From Oscillospiraceae bacterium (GTDB lineage Bacteria > Bacillota_A > Clostridia > Oscillospirales > Oscillospiraceae), in contig JAFUPG010000061.1 of the NCBI GenBank assembly GCA_017481325.1, forward strand, positions 1 through 64,000: DNA of 64,000 bases, read 5' to 3'. The notes under the pieces are model-generated. The model was not told the origin of the DNA, searched no databases, and worked only from the letters and a program-made list of their open reading frames with translations. This document shows positions 1 through 7,013 of this stretch, piece after piece; within the stretch, counting starts at the first letter, position 1, and every line of letters starts with the position of its first letter. The translations under genes and the position numbers were made by a program.

Positions 1-2
1 GC

Positions 3-893
3 GAAGGCGCAGGTGAGATGTTTCAGGTCACCACCATGGATCTGAACAACCCGCCCCGTAAGGAGGACGGCAGCATCGACTTCAGCAAGGACTTCTTCAA
101 CAAGCCCACCAACCTGACCGTCTCCGGCCAGCTCAACGGCGAAACCTATGCCATGGCCTTCCGCAACATCTACACCTTCGGCCCCACCTTCCGTGCCGAG
201 AACTCCAACACCACCCGTCACGCCGCCGAGTTCTGGATGGTAGAGCCTGAGATCGCCTTTGCTGACCTCACTGACGATATGCGTCTGGCCGAGGATATGA
301 TCAAGTATATCATCGCCTACGTGCTGGAGAACGCCCCCGAGGAGATGGCCTTCTTCAACCAGTTCATGGACAAGGGGCTCCTGGAGCGCCTGAACCATGT
401 GATGACCTCCGACTTCGGTCATGTGACCTATACTGATGCCATCGCCCTGCTGGAGAAGCACAACGATCAGTTTGAGTACCCCGTCCACTGGGGCAGCGAC
501 CTGCAGACCGAGCATGAGCGTTATCTTACCGAAGTAGTCTTCCGGAAGCCCGTCTTCGTCACCGATTATCCCAAGGAGATCAAGGCCTTCTACATGAAGC
601 TGAACCCCGACGGAAAGACCGTCGCTGCCATGGACTGCCTTGTCCCCGGCATCGGTGAGATCATCGGAGGCAGCCAGCGTGAGGATAACTATGAAGTCCT
701 GCTGGAGCGCATGAACGAACTGGGTCTCAATGCCGAGGATTACGGCTTCTACCTGGATCTGCGCAAGTACGGCTCTGCCCGTCACGCAGGCTTCGGCCTG
801 GGTCTGGAGCGCTGCGTCATGTACCTGACCGGCATGGGCAACATCCGTGACGTCCTCCCCTTCCCCAGAACCGTCAACAACTGCGAGCTTTAA
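3..893 (+). CDS. asnS: Asparaginyl-tRNA synthetase, C-terminal part (start outside window)
   Basis: Class II synthetase that charges tRNA-Asn with asparagine in the cytoplasm. The reading frame is open from base 3, so about the C-terminal 297 residues are visible and the N-terminal OB-fold anticodon domain lies upstream of the window. Class II motif 2 is seen as [20 protein letters not shown] (about residue 60 of the visible part). Motif 3 is seen as [19 protein letters not shown] near the end, and the terminal PRTVNNCEL fits AsnRS rather than AspRS. It is followed within 20 bases by a strong intrinsic terminator, so it ends its transcription unit. The identity is secure; only the 5' end is missing. 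Confidence 0.95.
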   Translation, partial: EGAGEMFQVTTMDLNNPPRKEDGSIDFSKDFFNKPTNLTVSGQLNGETYAMAFRNIYTFGPTFRAENSNTTRHAAEFWMVEPEIAFADLTDDMRLAEDMIKYIIAYVLENAPEEMAFFNQFMDKGLLERLNHVMTSDFGHVTYTDAIALLEKHNDQFEYPVHWGSDLQTEHERYLTEVVFRKPVFVTDYPKEIKAFYMKLNPDGKTVAAMDCLVPGIGEIIGGSQREDNYEVLLERMNELGLNAEDYGFYLDLRKYGSARHAGFGLGLERCVMYLTGMGNIRDVLPFPRTVNNCEL

Positions 894-907
894 TATCAAT
901 AAAAATG

Positions 908-940
908 ACAGGAGCTGTGAATCCACAGCTCCTGTTTTTA
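908..940 (+). terminator. Intrinsic terminator after asnS
   Basis: A perfect 12-bp stem (ACAGGAGCTGTG / CACAGCTCCTGT) with a 4-base loop is followed by TTTTTA. It lies 14 bases after the asnS stop and just before the end of the convergent lyase gene, so it may also serve that gene. Confidence 0.9.
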
Positions 941-941
941 T

Positions 942-2156
942 TTATGCTTCTGTAAATACATATTCCTTCAAGCGGCGGAATGCCTCTTTTACTCTGCTAT
1001 TGGGCAGCGCCAGATTAATGCGCAGGTGGCAGAGGCCGTGGAACATTCTGCCGTCCTGCACCGCCACGCCCACGCTCCAGGCACGTTTTTCGATGTCATC
1101 CAGGCTGATACCATATTTTTCGCAGTAGTCGCCGCAATCCACAAAGAGCATATAAGTACCCTCCGGGCGGAAGCACTTCAGACCGGGCAGCTCATTTTGA
1201 ATAAAATCGCAGGCATTGTCCACATTTTGGCTCAGCACCTGCCGCAGCTCTGTCAACCATTTCTCGCCTTCCTGAGAATATGCGCCTATGAGGGCATACA
1301 TGGAAAGCACGTTCATGGAGTTATAGTGGCACTGGGAGGCCTGCTTGCGCACTGCGGCACGCAATTCATCGTTATAGATAATATGATAGCTTCCGATGAG
1401 ACCGGCCAGGTTAAAGGTCTTGGAGGGGGCATAGAGTGCGACGGTGTTCTCCCTGGCATATTCGCTCACCGATTGGGTAGGAATGTGCCGATGGCCGTGA
1501 AGCAGCAGGTCAGACCAGATCTCGTCGGAGATGATGCGCACATGGTACTTTTCAAAGAGCGCCATGGCCTTCTCCAGCTCCCAGCGCTCCCAGACTCTGC
1601 CGCAAGGATTGTGGGGAGAACAGAAAATGGCGGTGCGCAGCTTATGGCTGCGGATCTTCTCCTCCATATCCTCAAAGTCCATGTGGTAAACACCCTGTTC
1701 ATCCGGAACCAGAGGGCTGTGAACCATGGGATAGCCTGCATTGTTCAGGCTGGAGGTAAAGCCGATATAGGTGGGGCTGTGTACCAAAACCGCCTCTCCC
1801 GGCTCGCAGAGCACGCCCAGAGCGCTCATAACGCCGCCTAAAACACCGTTTTCATAGCCGATGTGCTCCGCTTGCAGATTTTCCACACCGTTGTGACTCT
1901 GCTGCCAGCGGATCACCGCATCAAAATACTCCGGACGTGTGGAAAAATAACCGTAGGCAGGGTGCGCCAGCCGCTCCGAAACCGCCTTGACGATAGAAGG
2001 CGCTGTGGGGAAATTCATATCAGCCACCCACATGGGGATGGCATCAAAGCCCGCCCCGGGGGCATCCGGTGCAAACCCCTCCATGGCACCCAGGGCATCC
2101 ACGGCGATGGCATCCTTTCCCTTGCGATCCATCACGCTTGTAAAATCATACTTCAT
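942..2156 (-). CDS. MalY/PatB family PLP-dependent C-S lyase (cystathionine beta-lyase type)
   Basis: A 404-aa fold-type I PLP enzyme. Members of this family cleave C-S bonds of cystathionine or cysteine, releasing homocysteine or sulfide, pyruvate and ammonia; some (E. coli MalY) also have regulatory roles. The N-terminal PMWVADMNFPTAP signature is typical of MalY/PatB. SPHNPCGR (residues 180-187), the PLP-binding D211 in ISDEIWSDL, and the Schiff-base lysine K246 in APSKTFNLAG are all present, so the enzyme should be active. It is monocistronic, with a good sigma-A promoter just upstream, and converges on asnS. The exact substrate (cystathionine, cysteine or another S-conjugate) cannot be fixed from sequence. 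Confidence 0.9.
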   Translation of the reverse strand: MKYDFTSVMDRKGKDAIAVDALGAMEGFAPDAPGAGFDAIPMWVADMNFPTAPSIVKAVSERLAHPAYGYFSTRPEYFDAVIRWQQSHNGVENLQAEHIGYENGVLGGVMSALGVLCEPGEAVLVHSPTYIGFTSSLNNAGYPMVHSPLVPDEQGVYHMDFEDMEEKIRSHKLRTAIFCSPHNPCGRVWERWELEKAMALFEKYHVRIISDEIWSDLLLHGHRHIPTQSVSEYARENTVALYAPSKTFNLAGLIGSYHIIYNDELRAAVRKQASQCHYNSMNVLSMYALIGAYSQEGEKWLTELRQVLSQNVDNACDFIQNELPGLKCFRPEGTYMLFVDCGDYCEKYGISLDDIEKRAWSVGVAVQDGRMFHGLCHLRINLALPNSRVKEAFRRLKEYVFTEA

Positions 2157-2179
2157 GGCAAACGCCTCCTTTTTTGTTG

Positions 2180-2208
2180 ATTATACAGGATGATGGCAAA
2201 AGTATCAA
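2180..2208 (-). promoter_or_regulatory. Predicted sigma-A promoter for the MalY/PatB gene
   Basis: On the minus strand TTGATA (2203-2208) and TATAAT (2180-2185) are separated by 17 bases. They lie about 25-50 bases upstream of the start codon, which also has an AAGGAGG ribosome site. Confidence 0.75.
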
Positions 2209-2260
2209 GCTTTTCTCTGCACACCTTGCGGAAGCGTAAGCATTGGGAGCGAAGCACTGC

Positions 2261-2300
2261 GCTTTCGCCATGGAAATCCGGCTTTCGCCATGGAAATCCG
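2261..2300. repeat. Exact 20-bp tandem duplication
   Basis: The 20-bp unit GCTTTCGCCATGGAAATCCG occurs twice head to tail with no mismatch and is followed by GCTTT, the start of a third copy. It lies between the lyase promoter and the AlaX-type gene and codes for nothing recognisable. Confidence 0.9.
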
Positions 2301-2366
2301 GCTTTGCCTCTTTCTTTTTTCATAGAAGTTTGATATAATATTCAAAATATACCTTGGAGGCGCTTT

Positions 2367-3512
2367 ATGGATCAGAATCGGCTGTATTATCAGGATGCTT
2401 ATGTACGTCAGGGCAGTGCCGTAGTGCGCTCCTGTGAGCCTTGCAAGAAGGGCTTTGCCGTCACCTTGGACCAGACGATTTTCTATCCCACCGGCGGCGG
2501 TCAGCCCTGTGATCTTGGGGTCATCGGTGAAGCAAAGGTGCTGGATGTCAGCGAGAAGGGCGAGGAGGTCATTCACCTCTGTGACCGTGCCCTGAATGTG
2601 GGCGAAGTGTACGAGCTAAGGGTGGATTTTGACCGGCGCTTCTCCCTGATGCAGCAGCATTCGGGAGAGCATCTGGTCTCCGGCATAGTCCATGCCCGTT
2701 TTGGCTATGACAATGTGGGCTTCCACATGGGCAGCGATATGATCACCATCGACTTCAGCGGTGAATTGACCATGGAGCAGCTACAGGAAGTGGAGCTGGA
2801 GGTCAATCAAATCATCTGGCAGGATATTCCATGTACGATTCTATACCCCCAAGCTGAGGAGCTGGCGGCACTTCCCTACCGCAGCAAGAAGGAATTGACA
2901 GGTCAGGTGCGGCTGGTGAAATTCGGTGACACCGACCTCTGCGCCTGCTGCGGTCTGCACGTGTCCACCACCGGCCAGATCGGTCTGGTAAAGCTCTTCT
3001 CCACCACCAAATTCCATGCAGGCTCCCGTGTGGAGCTGCTCTGCGGCAAACGAGCGCTGGAGCATCTGAATCTGCTGACCGCACAGAATCGACAGGTCTC
3101 CAACCTGCTGTCTGCCAAGCCTGTGGCCACGGCAGCGGCAGTGGCCAGAATGAAGGAGGAGCTGGCACAGTGCCAGTATCAGCTGGGTGCTGCCCAAAGC
3201 CGGCTCTTTGCCCTGAAGGCGGCAGAGCTGGAGGGTAAGGGCAATGTGCTGCTCTTTGAAGAGGGACTCAGCGCCGACGCACTGCGCCGTCTGGCAGACG
3301 CAGTGCTGCAAAGCTGCGGCGGCCGCTGCGCCGTGTTCAGCGGCGAGGGCGAGAATTACAAATACGCTATCGGACAAAAGGGCGGTGATCTGCGCAGCTT
3401 CGCCAAGGAGCTGAATGGAGCCCTCAAGGGCAGAGGCGGCGGCAAGCCGGAGTTCATCCAGGGCTCCGTCAATGCGAACAAAACACAGATCGAGGCATTT
3501 TTTGCACAATGA
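2367..3512 (+). CDS. Alanyl-tRNA editing protein (AlaX-L type, DHHA1-containing)
   Basis: A 381-aa stand-alone relative of the AlaRS editing domain, which deacylates tRNA-Ala mischarged with serine or glycine. The metal-binding HSGEHLVSG motif (HxxxH) lies near residue 100, and the CxxxH partner appears in CCGLHVSTTGQIG near residue 195. A coiled stretch follows, then a C-terminal DHHA1 region (GGDLRSFAKELNGALKGRGG and onward). The length and DHHA1 tail place it in the long AlaX class. The ATG is preceded by CTTGGAGGCG. A TATAAT lies at 2334-2339 but its -35 is weak. There is no aminoacylation domain, so it is not a broken alaS. Confidence 0.92.
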   Translation: MDQNRLYYQDAYVRQGSAVVRSCEPCKKGFAVTLDQTIFYPTGGGQPCDLGVIGEAKVLDVSEKGEEVIHLCDRALNVGEVYELRVDFDRRFSLMQQHSGEHLVSGIVHARFGYDNVGFHMGSDMITIDFSGELTMEQLQEVELEVNQIIWQDIPCTILYPQAEELAALPYRSKKELTGQVRLVKFGDTDLCACCGLHVSTTGQIGLVKLFSTTKFHAGSRVELLCGKRALEHLNLLTAQNRQVSNLLSAKPVATAAAVARMKEELAQCQYQLGAAQSRLFALKAAELEGKGNVLLFEEGLSADALRRLADAVLQSCGGRCAVFSGEGENYKYAIGQKGGDLRSFAKELNGALKGRGGGKPEFIQGSVNANKTQIEAFFAQ

Positions 3513-3584
3513 TATGACGCTTGCAGATCAAGGGGGCAGCGAATCTGCCAACGTCGAACGGGACTTTGCCGCTCTGCTTAGGGG

Positions 3585-4020
3585 CTAATAACTAAGAGCT
3601 AAAAACTAAGAATGATGGTGTGCCTCCGGCACGGATTTGAATTATTTCATCCGTCAAACAGAAATTTGTCAAACAGTTTGCAGCAGCCAAAGCCTCTCAT
3701 ATCAGGAAGGATTTCGTACTATGAGTAAGGTTTCATATTACGCAATGTCATTGCGAGGAGCGTAGCGACGTGGCAATCTGTATTCTTAAAGCCTCCGTTT
3801 TGCACCAAATTTCCACGTATTTGAAACATTTAGAGAACAGATTGCCACGTCGGGCTTACGCCCTCCTCGCAATGACATGGCTTTTCGGTAGCCTGTACCT
3901 CTATTGGCAATGAGGTTTTGGGCGGAAGTAAACAGTTCGATAAACATCTATTTGACTCTATTTCAAATCCATCGGCGGAGCCGATACCTCAGCTATTCGT
4001 TCTTAGCTATTAGCCATTAG
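3585..4020. repeat. Dispersed element with inverted ends, copy 1 (long, carries a nested palindrome)
   Basis: The left end (CTAATAACTAAGAGCTAA at 3585) is an imperfect inverted repeat of the right end (TTCTTAGCTATTAGCCATTAG, ending at 4020). Inside are GTGTGCCTCCGGCACGGATTT, an internal hairpin, and ATCCATCGGCGGAGCCGAT, another hairpin near the right end. The same modules recur at 18304 and 49901. No coding capacity is seen. It accounts for most of the 554-base gap between the AlaX gene and rlmA. Confidence 0.75.
3744..3880. repeat. Nested palindromic element (GTCATTGCGAGGAGCG type)
   Basis: About 38 bases starting near 3744 (TGTCATTGCGAGGAGCGTAG...TGGCAATCTGT) are repeated in inverted orientation ending at 3880 (ACAGATTGCCACGTC...CCTCGCAATGACATG), with a spacer of about 50 bases. 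Sequences of this kind recur as palindromic repeats in many bacterial genomes, from memory. It sits inside the larger repeat at 3585-4020, which suggests insertion into it. Confidence 0.75.
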
Positions 4021-4066
4021 TCATTCGTTATTCGTCATTCATTTTTCACTTCTTTGGAGGAACACT

Positions 4067-4873
4067 ATGGTTCAGGTGATTTGCCCTGTTTGTGGGGCTT
4101 TGCTTACAACGGTAAAGCCTGCCTGGCGCTGTGAGAAGGGTCATTGCTTTGATGTTGCCCGTCAGGGCTATGTGAACCTCCTGACCGTGCAGCAAAAGCA
4201 CTCCCTCCACCCCGGGGATACAGCGGAGATGGTGCTGGCTCGGCGGCGCTTTCTCCAGGCGGGACATTATTTCCGTATTCGTGGGAAGCTGCGGCGGATG
4301 CTGGATCGCTTTGCGCCGGAGGCGCAGAGAATTCTGGACGTAGGCTGCGGCGAGGGCTATTATCTCATCGGTGTTCTTGGACAGGAGCGCTGGGGCGTGG
4401 ATATCTCCAAGGATGCGGTGCGCCATGCCGCCGCTCGGGACAAGAGTGCCCATTTCGTCACCGCTACCGCCGCTCACCTGCCCTTTGCGGATGGGTGCTT
4501 TGATGCAGTGCTGTCTATGTTTGCCCTGACCGTGGAGGAGGAGTATGCCAGAGTTCTGGACAAAAACGGCATTTTTATTCAGGTTTTGGCCGGAGAAAAG
4601 CACCTGCAGGGGCTAAAATCCATCATTTATCCCTCTCTGACGGAAAAGCCCAAAAATCTGCAGCCGGAGCTGGAGGGCTTTACTCTGCTGCACCACGAGG
4701 TGCTGGAGTTCCCCCTTCGTCTGGAGGATGCCCAAAGCGTGCAGGATCTATTGAGCATGACGCCCCACCTCTGGCGCATTTCCAAGGAGGGCGCTGAACG
4801 GCTGGCGCAAACGGAGCGCCTGGAAGACCGTGCCGAAGTGGTAGTTAATGTCTACCGTAGACAAAGCGTATAA
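4067..4873 (+). CDS. rlmA: 23S rRNA (guanine-N1)-methyltransferase, RlmA family
   Basis: A 268-aa SAM-dependent enzyme that methylates N1 of a guanine in helix 35 of 23S rRNA (G745 in RlmA-I, G748 in the RlmA-II/TlrB group of Gram-positives). The N-terminal zinc-binding module ICPVCG...CEKGHCFDVARQGYVNLL (residues 4-40) is diagnostic. The SAM-binding motif ILDVGCGEGYYLIG lies near residue 90. Several regions (KHSLHPGDTAEMVLARRRFL) match the family. The start has a TTTGGAGGAAC ribosome site. It lies 38 bases upstream of prfA and could be co-transcribed with it. Whether the target is G745 or G748 cannot be decided here. Confidence 0.9.
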   Translation: MVQVICPVCGALLTTVKPAWRCEKGHCFDVARQGYVNLLTVQQKHSLHPGDTAEMVLARRRFLQAGHYFRIRGKLRRMLDRFAPEAQRILDVGCGEGYYLIGVLGQERWGVDISKDAVRHAAARDKSAHFVTATAAHLPFADGCFDAVLSMFALTVEEEYARVLDKNGIFIQVLAGEKHLQGLKSIIYPSLTEKPKNLQPELEGFTLLHHEVLEFPLRLEDAQSVQDLLSMTPHLWRISKEGAERLAQTERLEDRAEVVVNVYRRQSV

Positions 4874-4911
4874 TATTTGTTACAATATGTAAAGCCCAAT
4901 GGAGAGTTTCT

Positions 4912-5985
4912 ATGCTGGAAAAGCTGAAATTTGTAGAAGATAAATATATGGAGCTCTGCGCCCGTACGGAACAGCCGGATTTCTATGCCGACCCCAAAAA
5001 GGCTGCCGTCTATCTGAAGGAGCAGCGGGATCTGGAGCCCATTGTCAATGCCTATCGGGGCTATTTGAAGGCACGGCAGGATATGCAGGAGGCACAGGAA
5101 TTGATGTCCTCCGGCGATCCGGAATTAAAAGAGCTGTGCCAGGAGGAGTTTGCCGCCGCCAAAAAGCGCAGCGAGAGTCTGGAGCAGGAGCTGAAAATTT
5201 TGCTGCTGCCCAAGGACCCCAACGACGACAAGAGCGTCATTATGGAGATCCGTGGTGGCGTGGGCGGCGAGGAGAGCGCCCTCTTTGCCCACAGTCTGTT
5301 CCGCATGTACAACCTCTATGCCGCCTCCCGGGGCTGGAGCGTGGAGCTGCTGAACTACACGGAAACAGAACTGGGCGGCATCAAGGAAGCGGACTTTATG
5401 ATCAAAGGCACGGGGGCTTACTCCCGGCTGAAGTTTGAGTCCGGTGTCCACCGGGTGCAGCGTGTGCCGGAAACCGAGTCCGGTGGCCGTGTGCACACCT
5501 CCACCGCCACGGTGGCGGTGCTGCCCGAGATGGAGGAGGCGGATGTGGACATCCGTCCCGAGGATATTGAGATGCAGGTCTACCGCTCCTCCGGTGCCGG
5601 TGGCCAGCACATTAACAAGACCTCCTCGGCAGTGCGGCTGATCCACAAGCCCACGGGCATTGTGGTGGCCTGCCAGGAGGAACGCAGCCAGTTCCAGAAC
5701 CGGGAAAAGTGCATGATGATGCTCTCCTCCAAGCTCTACCAGATGGAGCAGGAGCGCATTGAATCGGAATACTCCGGCCAGCGGAAGAGCCAGGTAGGCA
5801 GCGGCATGCGCAACGAGAAGATCCGTACCTACAACTTCCCCCAGAGCCGTGTGACCGACCACCGCATCGGCCTGACCTTATATAAGATCGATGCCGTGAT
5901 GAACGGCGCTCTGGACGAGATCCTGGATGCGCTGATTTCTGCCGATCAGGCGGATAAGCTGAGAGAAAGTGGGGAAAAAGCATGA
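4912..5985 (+). CDS. prfA: Peptide chain release factor 1
   Basis: A 357-aa class I release factor that reads UAA and UAG stop codons and triggers peptidyl-tRNA hydrolysis. The catalytic GGQ loop is seen in RSSGAGGQHINKTSSAVRL near residue 230. The codon-recognition tripeptide is PET in RVPETESGGRVHTST, as in Firmicutes RF1; RF2 would have SPF. The length is normal for RF1 and there is no programmed frameshift as in RF2. The stop codon overlaps the start of the Sua5 gene (ATGA), so the two are translationally coupled. prmC, the usual RF methyltransferase neighbour, is not seen in this window. Confidence 0.97.
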   Translation: MLEKLKFVEDKYMELCARTEQPDFYADPKKAAVYLKEQRDLEPIVNAYRGYLKARQDMQEAQELMSSGDPELKELCQEEFAAAKKRSESLEQELKILLLPKDPNDDKSVIMEIRGGVGGEESALFAHSLFRMYNLYAASRGWSVELLNYTETELGGIKEADFMIKGTGAYSRLKFESGVHRVQRVPETESGGRVHTSTATVAVLPEMEEADVDIRPEDIEMQVYRSSGAGGQHINKTSSAVRLIHKPTGIVVACQEERSQFQNREKCMMMLSSKLYQMEQERIESEYSGQRKSQVGSGMRNEKIRTYNFPQSRVTDHRIGLTLYKIDAVMNGALDEILDALISADQADKLRESGEKA

Positions 5986-7013
5986 AAACCGTAATGCTTT
6001 CCGTAGAAAAAGAGGAGGATCTGCACTTTGCGGCAGAGCTGATCCGCAAAGGGGAGCTGGTGGGAATTCCCACAGAGACGGTTTACGGTCTGGGTGCCAA
6101 CGGTCTGGACGAGAATGCCGTGCGCAAGATCTTCGCTGCCAAGGGTCGTCCTGTGGACAATCCCCTGATTTTGCACATTGCAAGGCCGGAGCAGCTGAGC
6201 GAGCTCTGTCAGGACATCCCGGAGCAGGCATGGCGCCTGGCAGAGCGCTTCTGGCCGGGACCTCTGACCATGGTGCTGCCTGTAAAACCCCATATTCCCA
6301 AGGTCACCACCGCCAATTTGGATACCCTGGCGGTGCGCTGTCCCAAAACCGAAGCCACCCGCAGGCTCATCGAGCTGGCAGGTGTTCCCATTGCCGCTCC
6401 CTCGGCCAATCTGTCGGGCAAGCCCTCCACCACCACTGCCCAGCACGTGCTGAAGGACATGGACGGCCGTATCGCCGCCATTTTGGACGGCGGTGCCTGT
6501 CAGGTGGGCGTGGAGAGCACCATCGTGGATCTCACCGGGGAAAAGCCCCGTCTGCTGCGCCCCGGCGGTATCTCCCCGGAGGAGCTGAAGGAGATCTTAG
6601 GCGAGCTGCTGATTGACAAGGCTGTCCTTGCGCAGATCTCCCACGACGAAGTGGTGCGTGCGCCGGGCATGAAGTACAAGCACTACGCTCCCCAGGCACA
6701 GGTGCTGATCGTCAAGGGCAGCAGCGCCGCTGCCGCCGCCTACGTGAAGGAAAACTGGTCGGAGGGCTGCGCCGTCATGTGTTTTGAGGAGGAATTGCCT
6801 CTTTACGAAGGTCTGTACGCTCTGGCCTATGGCAAGGCGGAGGATGTGAACACCCTGTCTGCCGGTCTCTTTGCCGCACTGCGGGAGCTGGATCGGGAGC
6901 AGATCCACACGGTCTATGCCCGTTGCCCTGAGGGCGGCGGTGTGGCCTATGCGGTACAGAACCGGCTGAAAAAAGCCGCCGGTTTCCGGGAAATCGAGGT
7001 GAAGACCCTTTGA
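5982..7013 (+). CDS. tsaC: L-threonylcarbamoyladenylate synthase (Sua5/YrdC/YwlC)
   Basis: A 343-aa enzyme that makes threonylcarbamoyl-AMP from threonine, bicarbonate and ATP, the first step of the t6A37 modification of ANN-decoding tRNAs. The YrdC domain covers about residues 10-200, with GIPTETVYGLGANGLDENAV and RFWPGPLTMVL visible. A smaller C-terminal Sua5 domain follows (about 230-343, starting after APGMKYKHYAPQA), so this is the long Sua5 form. It overlaps prfA by 4 bases at the start and the next gene by 4 bases at the end (TTGA), forming a tight prfA-tsaC-coaE operon. Confidence 0.95.
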   Translation: MKTVMLSVEKEEDLHFAAELIRKGELVGIPTETVYGLGANGLDENAVRKIFAAKGRPVDNPLILHIARPEQLSELCQDIPEQAWRLAERFWPGPLTMVLPVKPHIPKVTTANLDTLAVRCPKTEATRRLIELAGVPIAAPSANLSGKPSTTTAQHVLKDMDGRIAAILDGGACQVGVESTIVDLTGEKPRLLRPGGISPEELKEILGELLIDKAVLAQISHDEVVRAPGMKYKHYAPQAQVLIVKGSSAAAAAYVKENWSEGCAVMCFEEELPLYEGLYALAYGKAEDVNTLSAGLFAALRELDREQIHTVYARCPEGGGVAYAVQNRLKKAAGFREIEVKTL

